Positions 55,063 through 64,000 of a stretch of DNA of 64,000 bases are shown here, piece by piece. The notes beneath the pieces are model-generated. The model saw only the letters and a program-made list of their open reading frames with translations, was not told the DNA's origin and searched no databases. The translations under genes and the position numbers were made by a program. Source of the DNA: Hyphomicrobiales bacterium 4NK60-0047b (GTDB lineage: Bacteria > Pseudomonadota > Alphaproteobacteria > Rhizobiales > HXMU1428-3); the NCBI GenBank assembly GCA_040367435.1, contig BAABWY010000006.1, forward strand, positions 124,001 through 188,000. Direction: 5' to 3'. Within the stretch, counting starts at the first letter, position 1. Each line of letters begins with the position of its first letter.

Positions 55063-55081
55063 GTGGTAAGTTACTTGCCAC
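55063..55081 (-). promoter_or_regulatory. Candidate HupR upstream activating site of hupSLC
   Basis: GTGGTAAGTTACTTGCCAC is a near-perfect palindrome (one mismatched pair besides the centre). It starts 110 bp from the promoter's 3' end, which is the usual enhancer distance for NtrC-type activators. A related box lies at the same distance upstream of the hupD promoter. Confidence 0.65.
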
Positions 55082-55130
55082 TTGGAGTTAACGCTCCAGC
55101 TTCATTACTAATAATGAAAATAAATCATAA

Positions 55131-55160
55131 GCGCGGTTGCTAGTGGGCAATCTAAAGCGC
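55131..55160 (+). repeat. Stem-loop module in the 5' region of the MBL gene
   Basis: GCGC-gGTTGC-tagtg-GGCAAtc-taaa-GCGC. The outer GCGC/GCGC stem shows covariation with the GTGC/GCAC of other copies. Confidence 0.6.
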
Positions 55161-55186
55161 AACTATAATGAGTGGTCTAAGACATC

Positions 55187-56113
55187 ATGAGCAATACCCA
55201 ACCCAAAATCCCATTTCATCTTGAGATGGAATTCACATATGGTGAACCACGTGAAATTTGGACTGGTGTGAGGCGTGTTGTTGCAAACAATCAAGGCCCA
55301 CTAACGCACAATGGCACCAACACTTACATAGTTGGCAAAAATGAAGTCGCGTTGATTGACCCTGGCCCAGAAGATAGCACCCATGTCTCTGCACTTCTTG
55401 AAGCCATCAAAGGAGAAAAGCTCACACACATTCTCCTAACGCATACTCATAAAGATCATTCCGGGGCATTAAAGGAATTAAAAGAACGAACAGGCGCAGC
55501 AGTCTTTGCCCATGCCCCAGTCCTTGATAACCGCGGCGCAAGACGCAAAGCAGATACTCCCCTTGATAATGGCTTTGTAGATTTAGGTTTTCGCCCCGAC
55601 ACTGTAGTGAAAGATGGAGACGTGATTGAAGGAGAAAGCTGGGCGCTAAAAGCAATACATACACCAGGGCATGCTCCAGACCATCTTTGTTTTGAAGATC
55701 AAAGAGAGCCTATTCTCTTTAGTGGTGATCATATCATGGCGTGGAATACCAGTGTGGTAATACCTCCAGAGGGAAAAATGTCTGATTATTTAGCCTCGTT
55801 GAAAAAGCTTTTAAAGAAAGACTATGAACGATTTTTACCCGGTCATGGCGGGCAAGCTCGCTCACCAGAGCGTTTGGTGAAAGCTTTCTTAATGCACAGG
55901 AAATGGCGAGAGACAGCTATCCACGATCATATTAAAGATGGGAAAAACACAATAGATCAGTTGGTGCCTCTTCTATATCCAAACGCAAAACCAGAAGTCT
56001 TGCCAGCCGCCGCCCTATCCGTTTTAGCGCATGCAGAGCACCTCTGTGAACAAGGCTTGGTGAGTTCAAACACAACCCCAGCCTTGAACTCCTCCTTCGA
56101 GGCAATCTCTTAG
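55187..56113 (+). CDS. MBL-fold metallo-hydrolase
   Basis: 308 residues of the metallo-beta-lactamase fold (LACTB2/glyoxalase II-like group). The metal motif is HTHKDHSG, with further ligands in HTPGHAPDHLCF, FSGDHIMAW and the final PGHGGQA. The C-terminal 60 residues fit the winged-helix domain often attached to this group. Substrate unknown; the LACTB2 relatives are nucleases. Divergent from hupS but with no clear tie to it. Confidence 0.88.
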   Translation: MSNTQPKIPFHLEMEFTYGEPREIWTGVRRVVANNQGPLTHNGTNTYIVGKNEVALIDPGPEDSTHVSALLEAIKGEKLTHILLTHTHKDHSGALKELKERTGAAVFAHAPVLDNRGARRKADTPLDNGFVDLGFRPDTVVKDGDVIEGESWALKAIHTPGHAPDHLCFEDQREPILFSGDHIMAWNTSVVIPPEGKMSDYLASLKKLLKKDYERFLPGHGGQARSPERLVKAFLMHRKWRETAIHDHIKDGKNTIDQLVPLLYPNAKPEVLPAAALSVLAHAEHLCEQGLVSSNTTPALNSSFEAIS

Positions 56114-56139
56114 AGCAAGGTGGGCACAAGCGGTTGCCG

Positions 56140-56171
56140 CAACGGTTGCTTGTAGGCAATCTGAAGGAGCA
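56140..56171 (+). repeat. Stem-loop module downstream of the MBL gene
   Basis: ACGGTTGC-ttgtag-GCAATCT-gaaggagc, followed by a worn second copy (tgggcatttgaagc). Confidence 0.45.
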
Positions 56172-56241
56172 CTAAAAGAGTGGGCATTTGAAGCATTATA
56201 AAGAAGTATAGTTATAAGAAAAACAAAATCTCTCTTTACGA

Positions 56242-56349
56242 AGAAGGAGTTCAGCCCTCTTCGGGCTGAGGGACATGGCGAAGCCCGGCGCCTAGCGCCG
56301 CCCCTCGGAGGCCCATGAGCTTCAGCTCATGGAATAGCCGTGAGAGAAA
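56242..56349 (+). repeat. Large structured intergenic element, copy C4
   Basis: GAAGGAG lead; hairpin 1 CAGCCC-tcttc-GGGCTG (56252-56268); GGGACATGGCGAAGC; hairpin 2 GGCGC-cta-GCGCC (56287-56299); CTCGGAGG; hairpin 3 CCATGAGC-ttca-GCTCATGG (56313-56332); tail AATAGCCGTGAGAGAA. It lacks the extra hairpin between 1 and 2 found in C1 and C3. A stem-loop module follows at 56352-56379. Confidence 0.7.
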
Positions 56350-56351
56350 CA

Positions 56352-56379
56352 AGCGGTTGCTAGTGGGCAACTGAAGCAC
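56352..56379 (+). repeat. Stem-loop module after element C4
   Basis: AGCGGTTGC-tagtg-GGCAACT-gaagcacc; inner stem GTTGC/GCAAC. Confidence 0.55.
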
Positions 56380-56394
56380 CACTAAAGAGCATTC

Positions 56395-57213
56395 CTATTC
56401 TCGTGTGTTCTTACGTGTCGGTAAAAATAATGGCTCACCCTCTTCAACACGTTTGGCTTTATCACTTTGGTTAATATAGTCATCAAGGAAATCTTGAATT
56501 CGCTTTTGATTGCGCCCTAAATCATAAGATCCATAGCGCGCAGCAGACCGCATATCCAAAATACTCTGCCCACGCTTAGAGCGGATGCGGATCACAATAT
56601 CATCTGGTGCCGCCAAAATAACAGAACGATCAACAGCTTCGATGGTCGCTTCCGACGAATTTTTGCCAGCCGGTTTTAAAGAAATCACTTCCCATTTGCG
56701 CTTTAAAACTAATTGCCGCGCCAAATCAAAGGCGTCCTGGCCAGGAGATAAAATTCTAAGGCTGACAACATCTTGATCAAAGGGTTCTCGTTCAATAAAG
56801 TTTACGGGGTTGCTGCCAAACTCACGAAATTTAGTAAGCGCATTAAATTCAGGCGGTGAAACAAGACTGGTCGAAACATCATAAATTTGTGGCGTCACAA
56901 AATAAACCGGCAACAGGGAAAGAGGCCAAATAAGCACCAGAAGGCTAATTACAACACCGGCAACAGATTTTCCAAATCCCGATAATAATTTATTCCAAAT
57001 CTGAAAAACAGCCATTACAGAGAGAATAAAAGCAAAGAAACCGCCAATAAACCCAATTTGCAATAAGTTTAACGATACAGCAGTTGATTGACCGGCATAG
57101 CGATGTAAAAGCACAGTGAAAACAATGATATGCGCACTAAAAACGCTAAGCTTAAAGCCCCATTCAGCCAAGCGGGATTTTCGAAATGTCTGCCTATGTT
57201 TCATAACTCTCAA
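56395..57213 (-). CDS. DUF1499 domain-containing membrane protein
   Basis: 272 residues. Two or three N-terminal membrane helices (LSVFSAHIIVFTVLLHRYAG; IGFIGGFFAFILSVMAVFQIW; VVISLLVLIWPLSLLPVYFV) are followed by a DUF1499 domain at about 112-250 (YDVSTSLVSPPEFNALTKF, WEVISLKPAGKNSSEATIEAV, DDIVIRIRSKRGQSILDMRSAARYGSYDLG). Family function is unknown. It lies 66 bp downstream of pdxH on the same strand. Confidence 0.85.
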   Translation of the reverse strand: MRVMKHRQTFRKSRLAEWGFKLSVFSAHIIVFTVLLHRYAGQSTAVSLNLLQIGFIGGFFAFILSVMAVFQIWNKLLSGFGKSVAGVVISLLVLIWPLSLLPVYFVTPQIYDVSTSLVSPPEFNALTKFREFGSNPVNFIEREPFDQDVVSLRILSPGQDAFDLARQLVLKRKWEVISLKPAGKNSSEATIEAVDRSVILAAPDDIVIRIRSKRGQSILDMRSAARYGSYDLGRNQKRIQDFLDDYINQSDKAKRVEEGEPLFLPTRKNTRE

Positions 57214-57279
57214 CCAATTGAAGGGACGTATTATCTATAAAGTTTATGGAATAGCCCCTTGGTTGGAGCTAGCCCCAGA

Positions 57280-57921
57280 TTAAGGGTAAAGTTGTGACTT
57301 TTCAAAAGGCAAATCAACACTTTCCCGCTTAAATTGCAAGCGATCATGCAATCGAAACGGACGATCGTGCCAAAATTCAATCTCTAGTGGGGCTAAACGA
57401 AAGCCAGACCAATAATCAGGCCGTGGTATCGTGCCAATCGCATGTTTCGCAGTATATTTAGCAACGGCTTTTTCCAGGGCAAAACGCCCCTCTAACGGGC
57501 GAGATTGTTGTGAGGCCCAGGCGCCAATTTGGCTCCCCTTAGCACGGGCTTGATAATACTCATCAGCCTCATCAGATGAAACAGGAGATAGAGTCCCTCT
57601 TACCCGTATTTGCCGCCGTAAGCTTTTCCAGTGAAAACAAAGCGCCGCCTTGGGTGAAGAAGCAATCTCATTTCCTTTTGCACTCTCAAGGTTTGTGTAA
57701 AATACAAAGCCGTCTTTGTCATACCCTTTAAGTAGCACCATCCGAACATTGGGCAAGCCCGTTTCATCGACAGTCGCAAGTGCCATAGCGTTTGGGTCGT
57801 TCAGCTCTTTGTCTTCAGCATCTTGCAGCCATTTCGCAAACAAATCATAAGGCTCATTCTCTTTCAAAAAATCAGCTTCTTTCTCTGCTTGAGCCGCGGC
57901 ATCATATGTTTCTTTTGTCAT
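57280..57921 (-). CDS. pdxH: Pyridoxamine 5'-phosphate oxidase
   Basis: 213 residues. FMN enzyme that makes pyridoxal 5'-phosphate. FMN and substrate residues are in [52 protein letters not shown] and the C-terminal [29 protein letters not shown], ending in LYP as usual. Length normal. Confidence 0.97.
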   Translation of the reverse strand: MTKETYDAAAQAEKEADFLKENEPYDLFAKWLQDAEDKELNDPNAMALATVDETGLPNVRMVLLKGYDKDGFVFYTNLESAKGNEIASSPKAALCFHWKSLRRQIRVRGTLSPVSSDEADEYYQARAKGSQIGAWASQQSRPLEGRFALEKAVAKYTAKHAIGTIPRPDYWSGFRLAPLEIEFWHDRPFRLHDRLQFKRESVDLPFEKSQLYP

Positions 57922-57995
57922 AGGACTTTAACCATCTATCAATACGTATGAAATCAACTATTCTGGTTGCTGCTAGCAACTAATGGGAATTAAAC

Positions 57996-58068
57996 GCCCT
58001 GGTTACAAACAGGCAACTGAAGACACTCTTAAAACACCCCGGTTGCAAGTGGGCAACTGAAGGGGCAC
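57996..58068 (+). repeat. Two stem-loop modules between pdxH and yejF
   Basis: A worn copy at 57996-58033 (ggttacaaacaggcaactgaag) and a good one at 58036-58068 (GGTTGC-aagtg-GGCAACT-gaaggggc). They are in the 3' region of yejF, on the opposite strand. Confidence 0.5.
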
Positions 58069-58104
58069 TAAAAAGAGAGGTTAGCCTTCTAGCCCCCCAA
58101 CTAG

Positions 58105-59754
58105 TTAGTCTTCGAGACTAGCTTGGTGTTCAACAGAGACATCAAATGCAGAGGCAAGGAGTGCTTTTGTATAATCTTCCTTAGGCTCTTCAAAAATCTG
58201 CTGCCCGGAACCTTCTTCAACAATTTGTCCATTTTTCATAACCAATACATGGTTCGAGAGGGCGCGCACAACTTTTAAATCATGGCTAATGAACAAAAAT
58301 GCAAGTTTGCGCTTTGCTTGCAACTCACGGAGCAAATCAACAATCTGAGCTTGAACAGACATATCAAGCGCACTGGTGGGCTCATCCAGCATCACAAATT
58401 TAGGCTCTAATACCATGGCGCGTGCAATGGCAATGCGCTGGCGTTGCCCACCAGAAAATTCATGCGGGTAACGATCAAGCATATCTTCAGACAAGCCCAC
58501 TTCTACCATCGCGCTGGCAACTCTGGCCCGTCGTTCATCAACGTTAAGTTCAGGGCTTTGAATTTCTAACCCTTCACCAATAATATCAACAATTGAAAGC
58601 CGCGGGCTTAAAGAGCCATAAGGATCTTGAAAGACGATTTGCAAATCACGCCGGTAAGGACGTAATTCTTTTGATGAAAGTCCTGAAAGAGTTTGCCCCA
58701 TATAGACAACCGGCCCGTCAGATGAAATCAGCCGCATGAGCGCTAACCCAAGTGTGGTTTTGCCAGACCCACTTTCACCAACCACACCCACGGTTTGCCC
58801 CTCACGTACTTGCAAGGAAACGCCGTTCACAGCTTTTACATGATCTATTGTTTTGCGCAAAACACCAGCTTTAATCGGGAACCAGACTTTAAGATCCGTG
58901 GTCTCCATGATCACAGGTGCTGACAAATCCTCTACTGGCGGCTCACCAGAAGGTTCAGCTGAGAGCAAATGCTTCGTGTATTCATGGCTCGCATTTTGGA
59001 AAATATCTTCACAATTCCCCTGCTCAACAATCTTACCCTGGTTCATAACAAAAATTCGGTCTGCCATTTTACGAACAATCCCAAGATCATGAGTGATAAG
59101 CAATAAGGCCATGTTAAACTCTTGTTGCAGCTCTTGTAAAAGCGAAAGGATTTGCGCCTGAATGGTCACATCAAGGGCAGTCGTTGGCTCATCTGCAATC
59201 AGTAAGTCAGGCTCGCAAGCAAGAGCCATGGCAATCATAACGCGCTGGCGTTGCCCACCAGAGAGCTCATGCGGGTAAGCCTTTAAACGAGCTTCAGCAT
59301 TTTGAATGCCCACTTTTTTCAAGAGCTCAATGACACGGTTACGAAGTGGCTCACCTTCCATATTTCTATGAATTCTCAGCACTTCTCCCACTTGCCGTTC
59401 AATTGAATGCAAAGGATTTAAAGATGTCATTGGTTCTTGAAAGATAATCGAAATCTGATCACCTCTAAGTGCCCTGACATCAGCTTCATCCATCTTTAAG
59501 ATGTCTTTGCCATCATAAATAATTTCACCGCTCGGATGCGAGGCCGAGCCGGGAAGAAGCCTCATAATAGAGAGAGCTGAGACGGATTTACCAGAACCGG
59601 ATTCGCCAACAAGCGCTACTGTTTCACCGCGTTTAATATCAAAATTAACACCGTGCACAACAGTTGTATCTTGGTCACCAGAGCGAAATGCTACTGAGAG
59701 GTTCTTGACTTCAATCAAGCTTCGAGACGTCTCATAAGTATTATCTTTGGTCAT
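58105..59754 (-). CDS. yejF: Peptide ABC transporter ATP-binding protein YejF
   Basis: 549 residues with two fused ABC ATPases. First: Walker [11 protein letters not shown], signature LSGGQRQRV. Second: [10 protein letters not shown], signature FSGGQRQRI; each has a Walker B of the [16 protein letters not shown] form. It powers import of oligopeptides (in enterics and Brucella linked to resistance to antimicrobial peptides). Last gene of yejABEF, 14 bp after yejE. Confidence 0.95.
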   Translation of the reverse strand: MTKDNTYETSRSLIEVKNLSVAFRSGDQDTTVVHGVNFDIKRGETVALVGESGSGKSVSALSIMRLLPGSASHPSGEIIYDGKDILKMDEADVRALRGDQISIIFQEPMTSLNPLHSIERQVGEVLRIHRNMEGEPLRNRVIELLKKVGIQNAEARLKAYPHELSGGQRQRVMIAMALACEPDLLIADEPTTALDVTIQAQILSLLQELQQEFNMALLLITHDLGIVRKMADRIFVMNQGKIVEQGNCEDIFQNASHEYTKHLLSAEPSGEPPVEDLSAPVIMETTDLKVWFPIKAGVLRKTIDHVKAVNGVSLQVREGQTVGVVGESGSGKTTLGLALMRLISSDGPVVYMGQTLSGLSSKELRPYRRDLQIVFQDPYGSLSPRLSIVDIIGEGLEIQSPELNVDERRARVASAMVEVGLSEDMLDRYPHEFSGGQRQRIAIARAMVLEPKFVMLDEPTSALDMSVQAQIVDLLRELQAKRKLAFLFISHDLKVVRALSNHVLVMKNGQIVEEGSGQQIFEEPKEDYTKALLASAFDVSVEHQASLED

Positions 59755-59768
59755 AACACGTCTCCTTC

Positions 59769-61013
59769 TTATTTAAATGTCTTACGAGGATCGAACGCAT
59801 CGCGCACCGCCTCACCAATGAAAATCAACAAGCTCAACATGAGAGCAATCACAAAAAAGGCTGTGATAGTGAGCCAGGGCGCTTCAATGTTTTCCTTACC
59901 CTGCTTCAACAACTCACCAAGAGACGGGTCTCCTGGCGGTAAACCGAGCCCCAGAAAATCTAGAGACGTTAGCGTCGTTAAAGCGCCAGAAAGAATGAAA
60001 GGCATCATTGTAACCGTAGCGACCATCGCATTCGGTAAAAGATGACGATACATAATTTTAACATCGCTTAAGCCCAGAGACCGCGCCGCTTTTACATATT
60101 CAAGGTTTCGTGCCCGCAAAAATTCAGCGCGGACAACCCCGACTAATGCCACCCAGCTAAAGATGAGCATAATACCAAGCAGCGTCCAAAACCCGGGGAT
60201 TAATATCGCCGCTACAATCAGCAAAACAAACAATTGCGGAATGGAAGACCAAAGCTCAATAAAACGTTGAAAAATCAAATCAACCCAGCCCCCAAAATAC
60301 CCTTGGACCGCACCAGCAGACACGCCAATGATCGAAGAGAAAATAGTGAGTATTAAACCAAAGAGCACCGAAATTCGAAAACCATATAGGACACGTGCTA
60401 ATACATCGCGGCCATTGTCATCTGTGCCAAGCCAGTGAAAATTACCCATAGTACAATGGGGACTATTCACACCGCCCTCATAAACTTTACACAAATTGGT
60501 CCGCTCAAAAGTCCACCAAGGGGCAGAGGGGGCCGCAGTTGGAATGTAATCATTTACTGTCGAATAAGAATATCGAACAAGAGGCCAAAGTGTCCATCCG
60601 GGACTTTGCCCTTCAGTTGCTTTTATCGTCGGGTCATCATAACAATCTTCATTGCCACCCGTTCGAATAAGACAAGCCACATCATGTCGGCGATAAATTG
60701 CCTCAGTTTCAAACTCGCCGCCAAAAACAGTCTCGGGGTAAAATTTAACCACTGGAAAATAATAAGAACCTTTGTACTGAACCATCAGCGGTTTATCATT
60801 GGCGATAAACTCTGAAAACAGTGTCAGGAAAAATAAAAAGGTAAAAATAATCAAGCTCCAAAAGCCACGTTTGTTGGCTTTGAAGTTGGAAAGGCGCCGT
60901 GCATTTATGGGCGTCAGGTCCGTTCGGGTCCAAAAAAAGATAATCCGAAATAAAAAACGAAACGGCCAGCAAATGAGCGTCGCAATTCGAGAGGTAATCA
61001 ATTTCATACTCAT
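59769..61013 (-). CDS. yejE: Peptide ABC transporter permease YejE
   Basis: 414 residues. N-terminal helix (GFWSLIIFTFLFFLTLFSEF), a long periplasmic loop (FHWLGTDDNGRDVLARVLYGFR, the mark of OppC/DppC-type permeases), then five helices with the EAA loop (VVRAEFLRARNLEYVKAARSLGLSDVKIMYRHLLPN). Length and insertion fit YejE. Five bases after yejB. Confidence 0.95.
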   Translation of the reverse strand: MSMKLITSRIATLICWPFRFLFRIIFFWTRTDLTPINARRLSNFKANKRGFWSLIIFTFLFFLTLFSEFIANDKPLMVQYKGSYYFPVVKFYPETVFGGEFETEAIYRRHDVACLIRTGGNEDCYDDPTIKATEGQSPGWTLWPLVRYSYSTVNDYIPTAAPSAPWWTFERTNLCKVYEGGVNSPHCTMGNFHWLGTDDNGRDVLARVLYGFRISVLFGLILTIFSSIIGVSAGAVQGYFGGWVDLIFQRFIELWSSIPQLFVLLIVAAILIPGFWTLLGIMLIFSWVALVGVVRAEFLRARNLEYVKAARSLGLSDVKIMYRHLLPNAMVATVTMMPFILSGALTTLTSLDFLGLGLPPGDPSLGELLKQGKENIEAPWLTITAFFVIALMLSLLIFIGEAVRDAFDPRKTFK

Positions 61014-61018
61014 ATGAC

Positions 61019-62134
61019 TTATACCTCCCGACTTTCAAAGTCGATCCTCGGATCAACGAGTGAATAAATAATATCAGAGATCAAATTCACAAACAGTCCG
61101 AGAAGAGAAAAGATATAGAGGTTAGCAAATATTATGGGGTAATCCCGTTGGAAAATAGCCCTGAAAGAAAGCTGCCCAAGCCCATCAAGCGAAAAGATCG
61201 TCTCGATTAAAATTGAGCCTGTAAACAAGACGCTTAAAATGGCGGCAGGAAAACCAGCAATAATAATGAGCATGGCATTACGAAACACATGGCCATAAAG
61301 CACACTGCGCTCAGGCAATCCTTTAGCCCGTGCTGTCATGACATACTGCTTCTTAATTTCGTCGAGAAACGAATTCTTGGTCAGGAAGGTTGTTGTAGCA
61401 AACGCTGAAACGGACATAGCAATAAGTGGCAATGCCAAATGCCAGAAATAGTCGCCAATTTTCTCATACCAACTAAGCTCTTCAAAATTATCTGAAGTTA
61501 AGCCCCGCAGCGGGAAGATATTTAAGAAATTATCACTGGCAAAAAGAACGATGAGCAATACAGCAAGCAAAAACCCGGGGATCGCATAACCAACCACAAT
61601 CACACCACTGGTCCATAAATCAAACTTTGATCCATCACTCACAGCCTTTCTAATACCAAGCGGAATGGAGATGCCATAAGAAAGCAATGTAATCCAAAGA
61701 CCGAGTGAGATAGAAACCGGCATTTTTTCAATGATCAAATCAACCACAGCTTTGTCTTGAAAATAGCTATTGCCAAAATCAAAGCGCGCATAATTCCAAA
61801 GCATCAACATAAAGCGCTCAAGTGGTGGTTTATCAAAACCAAATTGTTTCTCAATTTCTTTGATAAATTCAGGATCAAGTCCCTGAGCACCGCGGTATTT
61901 TGAGCTGGCTTGCGAGGCATCACCGGCTTGCGACGCTGGGTTGGCGCCACCAAAGTCACCACTATTGCCACCACCAACTCTGGTCGACGCGTCAACATCA
62001 GTGCCAGAGAGTTGCGCAATGACCTGCTCAACAGGGCCACCAGGAGCAAATTGAATAATCACAAATGTAATCGCCATAATCCCAAGAAGTGTTGGAAAAA
62101 TGAGCAATAGCCGTCTGATAATATAGGCGGTCAT
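61019..62134 (-). CDS. yejB: Peptide ABC transporter permease YejB
   Basis: 371 residues. OppB/DppB-type start MTAYIIRRLLLIFPTLLGIM followed by a periplasmic loop with a Gly/Ser/Asn-rich insert (about 45-80), then five helices and the EAA loop (LDEIKKQYVMTARAKGLPERSVLYGHVFRNA). Lies 85 bp after yejA. Confidence 0.95.
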   Translation of the reverse strand: MTAYIIRRLLLIFPTLLGIMAITFVIIQFAPGGPVEQVIAQLSGTDVDASTRVGGGNSGDFGGANPASQAGDASQASSKYRGAQGLDPEFIKEIEKQFGFDKPPLERFMLMLWNYARFDFGNSYFQDKAVVDLIIEKMPVSISLGLWITLLSYGISIPLGIRKAVSDGSKFDLWTSGVIVVGYAIPGFLLAVLLIVLFASDNFLNIFPLRGLTSDNFEELSWYEKIGDYFWHLALPLIAMSVSAFATTTFLTKNSFLDEIKKQYVMTARAKGLPERSVLYGHVFRNAMLIIIAGFPAAILSVLFTGSILIETIFSLDGLGQLSFRAIFQRDYPIIFANLYIFSLLGLFVNLISDIIYSLVDPRIDFESREV

Positions 62135-62219
62135 ATGTCTATGTAGGCTCCCGTACGTGTGATTTTTAAATATATTATTGTTATTAAAATATCTTTCTTA
62201 TCGAAAAGAATAGATAATG

Positions 62220-64000
62220 CTACTTAGATTTAAGTATTGCGGCCTTTTCTTTATCAAACCACCATAGATCAATAATTCCCCTATGATAGAGAGGTTTTTT
62301 TAGAGGCCGAGAGAATTTATTCCAATATGCCACATTATGCGAATCTTTATACCAATGAGGCATCCAATAAAATTCAGATCGCAACACTCTATCGAGTGCC
62401 CGGCAGGCAGTAACTAATTCTTCTCTAGTTGATGAAGATGATATTTTATCAATCAAATGGTCAACCACCGGGTGGTTTATACCAGCCAGATTAAAACTTG
62501 CAGCCTGCTTAGCCGCCTTTGAGCCAAAAAAGTTTCGAAGCTCAACCCCTGGGGTCAAGCGCATGGAAAAGCGAGATCCCGTAAGGTCAAAGTCAAAATT
62601 CTTCAACCGTTCTTGATATTGTGCTGGGTCAACAAGCCGTAAAGTTGATTCTATACCTAAAGTTTTTAAATTACGAATGATGGGGAGGATTATCCGTGAA
62701 AAAGAAGGGCTGAAAGTTAAAAACTCAATCGTTAAAGGCTCTCCAGCCTTGTTTGCCCTCACACCTTTTTTCATTGTATAGCCAGCAGCTTTTAAAAGCC
62801 GAGAAGCCCTGCGCAGGTTCTTGCGATCTTGGCCAGTTCCGTTAGTTTTGGGAGATAGTTTGGCTTCTTCAAAAACGCTTTTGTTAAGTTTGTCGCTAAA
62901 GGGCGCTAAAAGAGCAAGCTCGCTGGCACTAGGTTTGCCTGTTGCTTTAAACTCAGAGTTTTCAAAATAACTGCTGGTTCTAGTATAAAGATTGTAAAAT
63001 AAGTTCTTGTTGGTCCACTCAAAATCAAATGCCAAACCAATGGCCTCACGCACACGTATGTCTTTGAATTTCTCACGCCGTGTATTGATGAAAAAGCCTT
63101 GCGTCCCTGATGGCGTATCATCTTTTAAAGTGTCAGCAATGACCTTGCCTTTTTTAATGGCGTCAAACTTATATTTGGTCGCCCAATCTTTAGACGTGAA
63201 CTCTTCTCGAAGGTCAAAAACACCAGCCTTTAAAGCTTCAAATTCGGCGCCGCGATCTTTGAAATATTCATAACGAAGTTCATCAAAATTGAACCGCCCC
63301 TTGTTTATTGGAAGGTCTTTTGCCCAATAATCATCTCGTCGCATCAAGCGTACATATCGCCCTTGCTCGAATTTACCAACCCTGTAAGGACCAGAGCCAA
63401 GGGGTAAATCAAGGCCAGCCTTTTTAAATGGCACTGTTTTATAAAAATGCTCAGGGATGATAGGAAGCTCAGCAACCCGTTGCGCGAGGTCACGTGTTTG
63501 GCTGCCCCTAAAGCGAAAGCGCACGGTTTTGTCATCAATAGCTTCAACCGTGTCCACATCCCTTAGATTGACACGATAACGAGGATGCGCCTTTGATTTA
63601 AGCGTTTGAATGGTAAACACAACATCAGACGCTTTCACCCGCACACCATCAGCAAATTTCGCCTCTGGCCTCAAATAAAAGGTAACGCCTTTTTTGTCAT
63701 TATGAATTTCTGCAGAGCGAGCAATGAGACCATAAACCGCATCAGGTTCATCATAGGCCCGTGCCATCAAGCTATCATAAATATATTCAAGCCCCTGAGC
63801 TCTGTCCCCTTTGCGGATAAAAAGATTGAAACTATCAAATGTCACACGCGCTTCAGTTCCAATGAGAGCAATCTTGCCGCCCTTGGGCGCATCAGGGTTG
63901 GTATACTCAAGATGTTTAAAATCAGGCTTATACTTTAAAGAACCAAAAGTAGAAAGGCCGTGAGTTCTCTGTGAGGTTTGCTCCTCACTCATCTCAACTG
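62220..64000 (-). CDS. yejA: Peptide ABC transporter substrate-binding protein YejA, 5' end cut
   Basis: At least 590 residues of an SBP_bac_5 family protein: HGLSTFGSLKYKPDFKHLEYTNPDAPKGGKIAL at the start, RGSQTRDLAQRVAELPIIPEHFY, LPLGSGPYRVGKFEQGRYV, REAIGLAFDFEWTNKNLFY, and WMPHWYKDSHNVAYWNKF near the end. The frame is open to base 64000 and no signal peptide is included. The family has one just before this point, so the true start lies beyond the window; the ATG at 63992 is probably internal. Confidence 0.92.
   Translation of the reverse strand, partial: VEMSEEQTSQRTHGLSTFGSLKYKPDFKHLEYTNPDAPKGGKIALIGTEARVTFDSFNLFIRKGDRAQGLEYIYDSLMARAYDEPDAVYGLIARSAEIHNDKKGVTFYLRPEAKFADGVRVKASDVVFTIQTLKSKAHPRYRVNLRDVDTVEAIDDKTVRFRFRGSQTRDLAQRVAELPIIPEHFYKTVPFKKAGLDLPLGSGPYRVGKFEQGRYVRLMRRDDYWAKDLPINKGRFNFDELRYEYFKDRGAEFEALKAGVFDLREEFTSKDWATKYKFDAIKKGKVIADTLKDDTPSGTQGFFINTRREKFKDIRVREAIGLAFDFEWTNKNLFYNLYTRTSSYFENSEFKATGKPSASELALLAPFSDKLNKSVFEEAKLSPKTNGTGQDRKNLRRASRLLKAAGYTMKKGVRANKAGEPLTIEFLTFSPSFSRIILPIIRNLKTLGIESTLRLVDPAQYQERLKNFDFDLTGSRFSMRLTPGVELRNFFGSKAAKQAASFNLAGINHPVVDHLIDKISSSSTREELVTACRALDRVLRSEFYWMPHWYKDSHNVAYWNKFSRPLKKPLYHRGIIDLWWFDKEKAAILKSK

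Larger units (their letters stand above)
54784..55186. other. Divergent region between hupS and the MBL hydrolase gene
   Basis: Contains the hupS leader, the sigma-54 promoter (54953-54968), an AT-rich spacer that could bend, the palindrome at 55063-55081, and a stem-loop module (55131-55160) 27 bp before the MBL gene start. Confidence 0.7.

Overview
The window looks like a chromosomal segment of a low-GC alphaproteobacterium of the order Hyphomicrobiales (Rhizobiales). The evidence is the chain rnd/lptC/lptA/lptB/rpoN/hpf/ptsN, the DUF1150 and DUF4167 genes, prfA next to prmC and near ptsP and lysC, an NDUFA9-like complex I gene, and a rhizobial-type hydrogenase cluster. I see no rRNA or tRNA gene, no insertion sequence and no CRISPR array.

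Layout. 1-2.4 kb: 5' part of an RND efflux operon. 2.5-4.4 kb: secreted caspase/Sel1 protein. 4.6-8.0 kb: an unusual group made of an exported spermidine-synthase-like protein, a membrane protein joined to an SMP-30-like propeller across a 9-A frameshift, and an orphan membrane protein. 8.0-12.6 kb: clpB, a MOSC protein, DUF4167. 13.6-24.1 kb: prmC, prfA, a RodZ-like protein, ptsP, lysC, ubiG, PilZ, Hsp20, DUF1150. 24.4-32.8 kb: ptsN, hpf, rpoN, the Lpt genes, rnd, NDUFA9-like. 33-35.8 kb: TPP riboswitch, small membrane protein, thiC. 35.9-38.6 kb: ArsR regulator, DCC protein, second ubiG, PEBP protein.

39.0-54.8 kb holds an uptake [NiFe]-hydrogenase system, all on the minus strand. hupSLC encodes the Tat-exported, cytochrome-b-anchored enzyme. 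hupD-F-G-H-I-J-K-hypA-hypB-hupR-hupT-hupU-hupV follows with almost no gaps and encodes maturation factors, an NtrC-type regulator with its kinase, and the H2-sensing regulatory hydrogenase. Each transcription unit has a strong sigma-54 (-24/-12) match, and each has a similar upstream box exactly 110 bp away. This fits HupR acting at both promoters with sigma-54, whose gene rpoN is also in the window. The sensor and regulator genes would then lie in an operon that they control. A decayed copy of the hupV 3' end lies at 37.75-37.96 kb. hypC, hypD, hypE and hypF are not here.

55-64 kb: MBL-fold hydrolase, DUF1499 membrane protein, pdxH and the peptide ABC transporter yejABEF (yejA cut by the window end).

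The most interesting unexplained signal is intergenic. There are four copies of a roughly 100-nt element whose hairpins change sequence but keep pairing, with G-U wobbles that favour the plus strand. There are also many copies of a roughly 30-nt stem-loop module, often next to the large element. Both look like structured, mobile-like RNA or DNA repeats.
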